A DNA stretch of 64,000 nucleotides from Runella rosea (GTDB taxonomy: Bacteria > Bacteroidota > Bacteroidia > Cytophagales > Spirosomataceae). The notes beneath the pieces were generated by a model. That model saw nothing but the letters and a program-made list of their open reading frames with translations. It searched no databases and was not told the origin of the DNA. The position numbers and the translations under genes were made by a program. Shown piece by piece: positions 26,030 through 34,395 of the stretch. The stretch covers positions 372,001 to 436,000 of the forward strand of contig NZ_CP030850.1 of the NCBI RefSeq assembly GCF_003325355.1, read 5' to 3'. The stretch's first letter is position 1. Every line of letters starts with the position of its first letter.

Positions 26030-26674
26030 ATGAAAAAGATTCTGTTGATTGCTGCTTTAAGCATTTTTTGGGGGTATACTTGCGAAGCACAGACCGTTTT
26101 GCCTGATAAGCGTGAAATTGATAAATCAAGTTTTGAAGGCTTATATGTAACGACAAAAATCGAAGAAAAGTATCTTGGTAAATATTGGGAAGAATACCTC
26201 AAACAGTATGGTAAGGTAAGCAGCTCACGGGGCGGGGTGTATCGGGCACCTAGTGCTAGTATACCTAGTATTTCATCCTCGCCCATCAATTTAGCGAGTC
26301 AGGTGAGCTCAAAAAAGGGGCTTTCTCAGGTGTTTATTTACCTCGATTTGGGCAATGGCTCGTATGTGACGCAGGGCACCAAAGGATACGCAGAAGCCGA
26401 AACATTTCTGAAAAGATTTGCGGAAGACGCCATTCTCTACGACGACGCCCGGGTAGCCGAAGAAGCCATGAAAGAATCGGAAAAGAACTTTAGCAAACTG
26501 ACGCGCAAGGGCGAAAGTCTTAAAAAAGACATTGAAAAAACCGAAAAAGAACTCGCTAATTTGCGTAAAGATCTAGAAGTCAACGTAAAAGACGTAGCTA
26601 CCTCTCAGACGGATTTGGAAACCAAGAAAAAGACGTTTGAAGACGCAAAAGCCAAAGTACCTACCAAACAATAA
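26030..26674 (+). CDS. Exported coiled-coil protein of unknown function
   Basis: 214 residues from ATG 26030, which opens directly on a signal peptide (KKILLIAALSIFWGYTCEAQ); an in-frame ATG at 25973 would place 19 residues before it. A Ser/Pro-rich region (about 65-85) is followed by a segment with LDLGNGSYVTQGTKGYAEAE and a long Lys/Glu coiled coil (about 140-214). No family recognised. It ends 8 bases from the convergent murF-alr gene. Confidence 0.7.
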   Translation: MKKILLIAALSIFWGYTCEAQTVLPDKREIDKSSFEGLYVTTKIEEKYLGKYWEEYLKQYGKVSSSRGGVYRAPSASIPSISSSPINLASQVSSKKGLSQVFIYLDLGNGSYVTQGTKGYAEAETFLKRFAEDAILYDDARVAEEAMKESEKNFSKLTRKGESLKKDIEKTEKELANLRKDLEVNVKDVATSQTDLETKKKTFEDAKAKVPTKQ

Positions 26675-26682
26675 ATCTTGGG

Positions 26683-29181
26683 TTATTCTTTGTAAAAAAC
26701 GCGTTTGACTCGCTCACTGATGCCCGTCAAAAGTTCGTAAGAAATGGTTCCGATTTGATCTGCCAATTGTACGATTGGCAGGTCATTTCCAAAAATAATG
26801 ACTTCGTCGCCTTCCTGAACTGTGACGCCCGTTGCGTCTACCATGGTCATGTCCATGCACACATTGCCAACTACCGGGCACAAAGCACCGTTGATAAGTA
26901 CTTTGCCTACCCCCTTGCTAAAACGGCGGTCAAAGCCGTCGGCGTAGCCAATGGCAATGGTTGCGATGGAGGAGGCTTTCTCTAAAATTCCGTTGCGGCT
27001 ATAGCCGATTGTTTCGCCAGCGGGGAGGTGTTTTACCTGAGAAACCACCGTTTTGAACGTACCGATTTGCTGCAAGGCCCGTTGTTCTAGCCGATTGACT
27101 TCTACGCCATAGAGGCCGATTCCCAACCGCACCATATCCAGTTTATAATCTGGAAACCGCACGATTCCCGCCGAATTGAGAATATGGCGCAGTGGTTGAT
27201 AACCCAAAGCCTGTTCAAGCAGCGAAGCCCCCGAAACAAAACGCTCGTATTGTGAACGGGTAAATTCATTGTGAATGGCTTCATCTGCTCCCGCCAAATG
27301 GCTAAAAACTGAAGCAACTTTTAAAGTCGGGAACTGTTGTAATTTATGAATCAGCAATGGCAAATCAACTTCCGTAAAACCTAGCCGGTGCATACCTGTA
27401 TCAAGCTTGATGTGAATCGGCACCTCCTGCATTTCATCTTTAACCTCTTCTTCCGTTGTAGGGCCCGAATACTGAAAACTGAGCCATTCGTCCAGGATTT
27501 TGTGGCTGTAAATCTCAGGTTCAAGTTGATATTCAATGAGTTTCTCAAAAGTAGAAGGCGATGGGTTCATGACCATAATGGGCAATTCAATGCCATTTTG
27601 GCGCAGTTGAACCCCTTCGTCGGTGTAGGCCACGGCCAAATAATCAACCCGGTGAAACTGCAATAATTGAGCTACTTCGGCGCTGCCGCTACCGTACGCA
27701 AACGCCTTGACCATGACCATAATGCGTGTGTCGTTGCCGACGCGGTTTCGGTAAAAGTTAAGGTTGTGCGTCAGAGCATCCAAGTTGATTTCCAACACGG
27801 TTCCATGGACTTTTTGCTGTAAACGGTGTACAATTCGCTCAAACTGAAAGGGCCTGGCTCCTTTGATAAGTACCAATGAATCTCGGAAGGAGTGGGTAGA
27901 TAATTTGGCAAGAAAGTCATTAGTTGTCGTAAAATATTGGGCTTCCACCTTAATGAATTGGGCATTTCGTTTAAAGGCTTCGCCGATGGCGATGAGTTTT
28001 TGAACGCCCTTTTCGTGCAGTAAAGTGTTGATTTGGGTATACAGTTCGTCCTCTTTTTGTCCCGTTTGCAGCAAATCAGACAAAATCGCTACTTTTTGGG
28101 TACGCTGTTCTTGTTGGCTCAAAAAATTGAGCGCAATCGTCAATCCTACAAGGTCGTTATTGTAGGTATCATCAATTAAATAGCAGTTGTTAATCCCTTC
28201 TTTCAGCTCAAGACGCATGGAAATGGGCCGTAAACGCCCTATGCGTTGCCTAATTTCAGCCGAAGGAATGCCCAGTGTAAGCAGTAGAATTAGGCAATGA
28301 ATGCAGTTTTCTACCGATGCTTCGTCGGTAAAAGGAACAGCAAAAAGTTGGTTATCGTAGGTTTCAACGGCCGATTTTAGCACCACGTAGGTTTGTTCGG
28401 TGTCTTGATGCCACTCGGCCTGAATCAGGCAGTTTTCGCTTGAACCCCAGCTGATTAACTCGCATTTTGGATTAACGGATTTTAAAATAAGGTTAATCTC
28501 TTCGTCAATATCCGTGTAATCGGCGCGATAAATGAGTTGGTTACATTGGGTAAAAAGGCGCAGCTTTTCGGTTACTTTTTGCTTCCGACTTCTAAAGCCC
28601 TCATCGTGAGCAGAGCCGATGTTGGTGAATATGCCGATGCTGGGCTGAATGATTTCCTGAAGTGCCTTCATTTCGTGAATCTGCGAAATCCCCGCTTCAA
28701 AAATCCCCAAGGTATGGGTATCGTTCATCTGCCATACCGACAGCGGCACGCCGATTTGTGAGTTATAGCTTTTGGGACTTTTTACCGTTCGATAATCGGC
28801 ACTGAGCAGTTGCCCCAGCCATTCTTTGACGATGGTTTTGCCGTTACTCCCCGTGATACCTATGACTGGTATGTCAAATTGAGCACGGTGGCGTTTTGCT
28901 ACGTTTTGTAAGGCTTTTAAACTGCTATCTACGCTCCAAATTCGGGCGTTTTCAAAAGACTCAATGGTGGCTAAGAGCTTATTGTCGAGGCTTTTTTGTT
29001 CAATCACAAATTGGCGAACGCCTTTTTTGTACAGTTCGGCCACGAATTGATGTCCATCGTGGCGGGCGCCGTTGATGGCAAAAAAAATGGTTTGCTGGGG
29101 AAAAACTAACTGCCGGCTGTCGGTGAGCAAATAGGCGGCGTTGGTATCAATCTGGGTATTTTGGAAAATCGTTGCGGTCAT
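26683..29181 (-). CDS. murF-alr: Fused MurF ligase and alanine racemase
   Basis: 832 residues from ATG 29181 (MTATIFQNTQI); the frame extends upstream to 29271 but those 30 residues are atypical. The N-terminal half is UDP-MurNAc-tripeptide:D-Ala-D-Ala ligase (ATP-binding GITGSNGKTIVKEWL, IFTNIGSAHDEGF, DDTYNND); the C-terminal half, from about residue 450, is a PLP-dependent alanine racemase (VMVKAFAYGSG with the PLP lysine, KLDTGMHRLGF, RLGIGLYGV, CMDMTMVD). The fusion couples D-Ala supply to its incorporation in peptidoglycan precursors and is common in Bacteroidota. Confidence 0.96.
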   Translation of the reverse strand: MTATIFQNTQIDTNAAYLLTDSRQLVFPQQTIFFAINGARHDGHQFVAELYKKGVRQFVIEQKSLDNKLLATIESFENARIWSVDSSLKALQNVAKRHRAQFDIPVIGITGSNGKTIVKEWLGQLLSADYRTVKSPKSYNSQIGVPLSVWQMNDTHTLGIFEAGISQIHEMKALQEIIQPSIGIFTNIGSAHDEGFRSRKQKVTEKLRLFTQCNQLIYRADYTDIDEEINLILKSVNPKCELISWGSSENCLIQAEWHQDTEQTYVVLKSAVETYDNQLFAVPFTDEASVENCIHCLILLLTLGIPSAEIRQRIGRLRPISMRLELKEGINNCYLIDDTYNNDLVGLTIALNFLSQQEQRTQKVAILSDLLQTGQKEDELYTQINTLLHEKGVQKLIAIGEAFKRNAQFIKVEAQYFTTTNDFLAKLSTHSFRDSLVLIKGARPFQFERIVHRLQQKVHGTVLEINLDALTHNLNFYRNRVGNDTRIMVMVKAFAYGSGSAEVAQLLQFHRVDYLAVAYTDEGVQLRQNGIELPIMVMNPSPSTFEKLIEYQLEPEIYSHKILDEWLSFQYSGPTTEEEVKDEMQEVPIHIKLDTGMHRLGFTEVDLPLLIHKLQQFPTLKVASVFSHLAGADEAIHNEFTRSQYERFVSGASLLEQALGYQPLRHILNSAGIVRFPDYKLDMVRLGIGLYGVEVNRLEQRALQQIGTFKTVVSQVKHLPAGETIGYSRNGILEKASSIATIAIGYADGFDRRFSKGVGKVLINGALCPVVGNVCMDMTMVDATGVTVQEGDEVIIFGNDLPIVQLADQIGTISYELLTGISERVKRVFYKE

Positions 29182-29276
29182 TTTTATTCTAAAATTTCCG
29201 CCAAAAATAATGTTTCTGGTTGAAGTTATTCGCTTTATTGTCAGAATGTCATGAAAGGGAACTCTGACCAATAGGC

Positions 29277-29672
29277 TTAATAAGCATTGCTTTTACTTTC
29301 CAAGAGGTCCCATTTATTGCCGTATAAATCCTGAAATACTACTACCCGTCCGTATGGCTCCGACCGTGGTTCTTCCAAAAACGTTACCCCCTGTGCCTTC
29401 ATATTTTCGTAGGTTTGCCAGAAGTCATCGGTGTACAAAAACAGGAAAACACGTCCTCCCGTTTGGTTTCCAATGTGTTGTTTTTGTTCGTCCGTAGCGG
29501 CTTTGGCCAAGAGTAAGCCAGCGCCTTGCGCATCAGAAGGGGCAACGATTACCCAGCGTTTTTCGGGTGTGAGCTGAATGTCTTCGAGGAGGATAAAACC
29601 TAATTTTTGGGTATAGAAGAAGATGGCTTCGTCGTAGTTGTTGACCAATAGTGTAAGGTGTCCGATTCTCAT
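29277..29672 (-). CDS. VOC-family (glyoxalase/bleomycin-resistance-like) protein
   Basis: 131 residues. The repeated beta-alpha-beta-beta-beta pattern of VOC proteins is clear: IGHLTLLVNNYDEAIFFYTQKLGF at the start and VTFLEEPRSEPYGRVVVFQDLYGNKWDLLE at the end, with metal-ligand-type His3/4 and Glu near the C-terminus. A glyoxalase-like or dioxygenase-like activity is possible but not specified. It lies 95 bases upstream of murF-alr on the same strand. Confidence 0.88.
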   Translation of the reverse strand: MRIGHLTLLVNNYDEAIFFYTQKLGFILLEDIQLTPEKRWVIVAPSDAQGAGLLLAKAATDEQKQHIGNQTGGRVFLFLYTDDFWQTYENMKAQGVTFLEEPRSEPYGRVVVFQDLYGNKWDLLESKSNAY

Positions 29673-29778
29673 GCGTTAAATTAATTGAACTTGTTGTTCT
29701 AATACCGCAATCGTCCACGAAAAGGTTCAACGGTAAGACTGTACGAAGCTAAAAAAACTTTGCACAGTGCTCCATTTT

Positions 29779-30189
29779 CTAACCTTGTTTTTTAAAATCC
29801 TGACTGTCGCGCGTGTTTTTCTGCACGGCGATGGCGCCAAACATACTGAGCAAAAAAGCGAAGGCATAAAAGCCCTTTTCGCTAGGCAGCATGGTGGCAT
29901 TCCAAAGCCCGACGGCCAAAAGCGTAACGGCCAAAATGGTGGAAAACCAACTGATGCCGTAGTAAATATCGGTGACGGGGACACCCTCCAAACGGTCGCG
30001 GACGCATTTTTGCACCGATACGGCGGAGAATAATCCGTACATAAGAATCGTAAAATAATACCCTTTTTCGTTAAGTAGCATTTCGGCTCTCCAAAGTCCG
30101 ATGAGGTAACCTAACATTCCTGCGCCCAATGCCACCCAAGAGGCACCGATAAAAGCACTTGACGGTTTTTGATACATGGCTGTTGTCAT
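29779..30189 (-). CDS. YiaA-like inner membrane protein (YiaA/B two-helix repeats)
   Basis: 136 residues with two copies of a two-helix module: [44 protein letters not shown] and [45 protein letters not shown]. The repeated LW.A..L..KG[YF] and S..AVQK..RD are the hallmarks of the YiaAB domain. Four membrane helices in total. The role of the family is unknown. No clear operon partner. Confidence 0.88.
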   Translation of the reverse strand: MTTAMYQKPSSAFIGASWVALGAGMLGYLIGLWRAEMLLNEKGYYFTILMYGLFSAVSVQKCVRDRLEGVPVTDIYYGISWFSTILAVTLLAVGLWNATMLPSEKGFYAFAFLLSMFGAIAVQKNTRDSQDFKKQG

Positions 30190-30366
30190 TTTGTTTTTTC
30201 TTTACGTGAAATTCGTGGGACGAAGTTTGAAGAAAAACTTAAAATGGCCAACTAAACACCTGATTTTCTGACGTTCTACTTATTTTAAGGTCCATTCTGA
30301 AAATGCCCCTTAAAATGCAGTTGTCTCAAACGGTAAGTCCGAGAGAATGAGAAGGAAGGCGGGGGG

Positions 30367-31098
30367 CTACGGATTTATTTTTTTTAGTACCACCGAAAGC
30401 TCGTAACTTTCTTTAATAGATTGCTTTTCTTCGGCGGTCAGAACGATGTCGCGGTTGAATTTTCGGCCTTCAAAACGCACCTTTACGGGTTTGGAAGTGG
30501 AATCAGCAATGGCTTGAATAATGCCATTGTCGCCCGTTTCGCGGTAGTATACATTTTCCCAAAAGGTATCGCCCGCGTACTGCTGCTTATTGTTCTTGTT
30601 GTAGGATTCAATTTTTGGACTGCTTAAATACAGACTTCCCACTTTCACTTTAATATGGGTGTGAAAAATCCAATCGTTACCGTAAAATTGCGACTCAAGG
30701 TAGATAAATCCGTCTTCGCGTACGTGGGCTTTCAGGGTTTTGCGACCGGCGGCTTTTTTACCGAAATTCTTGTGTGAATACCAGCCTTTGGTTTGAAAAT
30801 CATCTTTTGCAAAAGTGAAATTGTCGGCCATTTTGGCGAATTTTGTCTTATAAAAAGCTCTCTCAGCGGCGCGCTCTGCGGTGATATTGGGCGCTTTAAC
30901 CGATGCGGCGGTGTCTATGAGGTCTGCATCTTTGTTGGCTGATTCAGCCGTTGGGATTTCGGAAGCGGAATCAGTAGGTGATAAAGGGGTGTAAACACTC
31001 CTTACAATCAACAGAATACATACGGCAAGTGAAATAACAATAACAGTTATGACCGACGAATTTATTAAGTTTTTTGGGCGAGGTTTTGAGTTTTTCAT
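30367..31098 (-). CDS. Membrane-anchored protein of unknown function
   Basis: 243 residues from ATG 31098 (MKNSKPRPKN); the frame also has ATG 31113. One N-terminal membrane helix (about 12-33) is followed by a Ser/Ala/Pro-rich linker and a soluble domain (about 75-243) with many aromatic strands (FTFAKDDFQTKGWYSHKNFGKK, FIYLESQFYGNDWIFHTHIKV). No family is recognised. A promoter-like element lies 84 bases upstream. Confidence 0.7.
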   Translation of the reverse strand: MKNSKPRPKNLINSSVITVIVISLAVCILLIVRSVYTPLSPTDSASEIPTAESANKDADLIDTAASVKAPNITAERAAERAFYKTKFAKMADNFTFAKDDFQTKGWYSHKNFGKKAAGRKTLKAHVREDGFIYLESQFYGNDWIFHTHIKVKVGSLYLSSPKIESYNKNNKQQYAGDTFWENVYYRETGDNGIIQAIADSTSKPVKVRFEGRKFNRDIVLTAEEKQSIKESYELSVVLKKINP

Positions 31099-31181
31099 GT
31101 TGATTCCCTGCATATCTATGGAATGAAAACAGAGGTGCTGCCGTCAGTCAATAGCCAAACTGTTTTGTGTTTGTTTAGTTA

Positions 31182-31189
31182 CAAAAGTA
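31182..31189 (-). promoter_or_regulatory. Promoter -7 element for the membrane-anchored protein gene
   Basis: Reads TACTTTTG on the minus strand, an exact TAnnTTTG match; no strong -33 box was found. Confidence 0.4.
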
Positions 31190-31267
31190 AAGAAACTAAA
31201 AACACAACGGGGAGAAAGTTATCAAAATGAGAGAGAGGGGTTTTTAAGCGCTATATAATGGCTTTAT

Positions 31268-33988
31268 TTATCGTTGAAGAATGACCACACCTCGGTATTC
31301 ATGAATCGAATTGTCGTTGCGAATCTTGTACCGAAACACATAAGGATAGGTGCCTTCTGGCGAAAGTGTCCCATCTACTTGCCCGTCCCATCCTGGATTT
31401 TCGTTTTCATTTCTTTTAATAAGTTGCCCCCATCGGTTATAGATGTCTAAACAAACGGGTTGACCACTGGCGACAAATAGAGAGAAAACATCATTGATGC
31501 CGTCTCCGTTGGGAGTGAAGGCATCGGGAGCATATACGTGCGGAGGACAATAGGCGTTGACGCTGATGTTGCGAGTAGCAGTGCAACCGAATGTATTTGT
31601 GATTTTTACCTTGTAGACTCCCAATGCTGAAATCGCAATAACAGGTGTACTTTCACCCGAATGTTGCCACTGATAGGTTAAATCTTCCTCTAGTCCACCC
31701 GCTTCAATTTCTTTGTCCAAACATACCGTTTCAGTGGTTTTTATTTTGGGTAAAGGGTTGATAATAACCTTGATAGAGTCAACGGTTTCGCATACCGATT
31801 GCTTGGTGGTTAAAGTATATGTACCTGACTTTTCGGGTTTAATCGTTCGGGCATTCTCCCCTGATGACCAGCGGTAAGAAACGGGGTTGGGGGCATTGGT
31901 CACGGTGGGCGATAATTCGATGGGGTCACCCTCACAAATGGTGATATTGCTACCCAATGTTACTTTTTGCAACTCGACTACGTTGATGGAGCGCGATGAG
32001 CTACAGCCTTGGGGGGTGGTAACCCTAACGTGGTAGCTACCCGCTTTATCAACGATCAATGAGGCATTTTTGGAGGAATTCGGAGCCCAGTCGTACAACA
32101 GATTTTCGCCGTTGGCACCTGCTTGAAGTTCCAAAGTTGAAGATGCAAGGCAAAAACTTTCATTGGTTCTCATGGCGGGTGATGGGTGAATGATCACATT
32201 GAGTGTGTCTTTGGTCACGCACTGCGTTTGCGTATTTTCTACGAAAACAATGTATTGTCCGCTTTGGCGTACGGTTACTTTGTTAGCATTGACGGTTGAA
32301 TTGTCGAGGAGTTTCCACTTATATGTATCCCAATTTGGGCTGATTGGCGCAATCAGCGTAAGGGTGTCGCAGGAGACAAGTGATTTTTTTTCAAGTTTGT
32401 ATGATTGGGTAGGTGGAAATACGACACTTAACTCTTTCTGAACAAAACAGGAAGTGTTATCGGAATAAAACATTTTCAGCCTATACTTTTGAACACCATA
32501 GCCTGCAACCGTCAATGTATCTTGCGATTCCTGTTCCCGTGGAATATCATTGCCTATCCATTGAAACGGTGCATTAGCATTGGCTTTCAGCAATACGTTG
32601 TTGCAATTGGCGATGGTAAATTCAGGATTTGCATTTAAAAATTCAACATCAAGTTCCTCGGACCTGATGGTGTCTTTGTTGCAACTGCCTACTTCATTTA
32701 CAATGACCTGATAGCTACCCGATTGGGCTGGTGTGATACTTGTTTGAGTAGCTCTATGTATTGGTTTTCCATCCAAAAACCACTGATAATGCCAATTACC
32801 GACCCTGGGAGCAATATCTGCCTTCAAAGTTATGTCCTTGCAAGTTTTTCCAACACTACGAGATATAAATACCCTTGGTTGGGTGTTGAAAGGCGCAGAA
32901 ATGAAGTTAGGAAGGCCAATGCCGCTTTTTTTGCCACCTAAACTGACCCCGTCCTTGATAAATCCGCACTCCGTGCCTTTGAGGGTTGGATTGTTGATAA
33001 CAGCCAGATGATTATGTCCGTTGATGGCTACATAAATTTTATTATCAGGCCCCAATTGTAATGCTCCAAAGTAAGAATCCGCGATTTTTCCTACTGATGT
33101 CTTGGATTGCAGTACAGCCGAAGCAGAACCAGCAGTGATGTCAAACTGATATATTTGTTTACCATCTACAAGGGTCCCCGCCATGTAGAGATAGTGGTTG
33201 TCGGCCGAAAACTCCAACCCATACGTGGGGTGAAATTCGGGATGACGTATCAGCATTTGATTTGATACGATGCCCGTATTTGGGTTAAAATCAAAGAGTT
33301 CAAACGAATCACTGAACAATGCAATGGCGATTTTTTGACCGTTGGGAGACGCTTTTAAATGTCCCGCAGGGCCTTTTCGGGCGCCAATTTTACTTTCGAT
33401 GAATTTTCGATTTATGCCTTCTTTCGTCAATTTAAAAGCTTTGAATGAATTAGTACCGAGTTCATTCGCTAAAATCCAATAATCTATAGAATTACAATGT
33501 TTTATAACCGTCAGACCTTCTGATGAATTGGTAAGTAGGATATTGTTTTTTGAAACAAGACCTCCTAGCCCTTCATTTAATTGCATATCTACAATAGAAT
33601 ACTGTAATATTTTCTCGCCTCCCGAAAAATCAATCGAAAAAACATAGTAAATATTGTCCTCTTCGGGTAGCGGTACGATGGTTGCCGATTGGGTAGTGGA
33701 ACTGTGCCCCCCTAAATCTACCGCTCCTGGAACAACCAGGTGTTTTTTATTGCGGATTGTACTTCCATCGGTATAAAACAACAAATTTCCATTGTTGTCG
33801 CTGATACTTGCGCAACCTTCCCACGTGCTTATTATTCCCCCTGACAATGGCTTGGGAGTGCCATCCATAAAGCTGATTCCTGCATTGTACCCAAAATACC
33901 AATTAGCTGCCCACTTTTTGGGTTGGGCAATTAAGAAAGAGGTACTCAGAAGAAAAAAGTAGGGGATAAAAAATATCCCTTTCAGCAT
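31268..33988 (-). CDS. Large secreted protein with propeller and gliding-motility (T9SS type B) C-terminal domain
   Basis: 906 residues. Signal peptide (ends FLIAQ) and then a WD/propeller-like N-terminal half (about 25-370, e.g. WYFGYNAGISFMDG, NGNLLFYTDG, YLYMAGTLVDGKQIYQFD). The middle holds several Ig/PKD-like repeats with regularly placed cysteines (about 370-810). The last 90 residues, starting YAPDAFTPNGDGIND and containing DIYNRWGQLI and GTYPYVFRY, match the gliding-motility-associated C-terminal domain, the type B T9SS sorting signal. It should be exported by T9SS to the cell surface, perhaps as an adhesin. Confidence 0.9.
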   Translation of the reverse strand: MLKGIFFIPYFFLLSTSFLIAQPKKWAANWYFGYNAGISFMDGTPKPLSGGIISTWEGCASISDNNGNLLFYTDGSTIRNKKHLVVPGAVDLGGHSSTTQSATIVPLPEEDNIYYVFSIDFSGGEKILQYSIVDMQLNEGLGGLVSKNNILLTNSSEGLTVIKHCNSIDYWILANELGTNSFKAFKLTKEGINRKFIESKIGARKGPAGHLKASPNGQKIAIALFSDSFELFDFNPNTGIVSNQMLIRHPEFHPTYGLEFSADNHYLYMAGTLVDGKQIYQFDITAGSASAVLQSKTSVGKIADSYFGALQLGPDNKIYVAINGHNHLAVINNPTLKGTECGFIKDGVSLGGKKSGIGLPNFISAPFNTQPRVFISRSVGKTCKDITLKADIAPRVGNWHYQWFLDGKPIHRATQTSITPAQSGSYQVIVNEVGSCNKDTIRSEELDVEFLNANPEFTIANCNNVLLKANANAPFQWIGNDIPREQESQDTLTVAGYGVQKYRLKMFYSDNTSCFVQKELSVVFPPTQSYKLEKKSLVSCDTLTLIAPISPNWDTYKWKLLDNSTVNANKVTVRQSGQYIVFVENTQTQCVTKDTLNVIIHPSPAMRTNESFCLASSTLELQAGANGENLLYDWAPNSSKNASLIVDKAGSYHVRVTTPQGCSSSRSINVVELQKVTLGSNITICEGDPIELSPTVTNAPNPVSYRWSSGENARTIKPEKSGTYTLTTKQSVCETVDSIKVIINPLPKIKTTETVCLDKEIEAGGLEEDLTYQWQHSGESTPVIAISALGVYKVKITNTFGCTATRNISVNAYCPPHVYAPDAFTPNGDGINDVFSLFVASGQPVCLDIYNRWGQLIKRNENENPGWDGQVDGTLSPEGTYPYVFRYKIRNDNSIHEYRGVVILQR

Positions 33989-34395
33989 ATTGTGAAAGGT
34001 CTATTAATGTAAAATGGCGTTTCTGTCCTTCGAAAAGGCACAGGAATTGTGCGTAACGGAAGCGGGTTCGTTAGGTTTTTCATGATAATAAATTTTCAAA
34101 ATAGGGTAAATTGATATATAAATATACCAAAAGGTTTTGCAAAAGTTTATATAAATAATCAGATATGCAACACTTTAGCTGTAAAATATCGTAAGAGTAT
34201 ATAATTTTTTTTTAAATGGATATACTTACGAACAAAATAGGATGAAAATATGCCTAATGGGAGAGGAAAAGGGGTTTAAAGGTATATATATAATTATATA
34301 CTTATTGGTTAAATGTAGCTTAAGCAATCGGGATGTTTATTGAAAGTAATTCTTTCTATCTAAGTTTGCAGCCAAACAAACCCATTCAAGAAGAG
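33989..34395. other. 407-base AT-rich gap between divergent genes
   Basis: No gene supported. Contains many short TATA-type alternations (for example around 34285-34305) and the promoter of the following receptor gene at 34340-34368. The frame open from 34333 overlaps that promoter, which argues for translation starting at 34396. Confidence 0.5.
34340..34368 (+). promoter_or_regulatory. Promoter of TonB-dependent receptor gene
   Basis: TTG (34340-34342), 18 bases, then TAAGTTTG (34361-34368), an exact TAnnTTTG match 27 bases before the ATG at 34396. AAGAAG just before the ATG may serve as a ribosome-binding site. Confidence 0.5.
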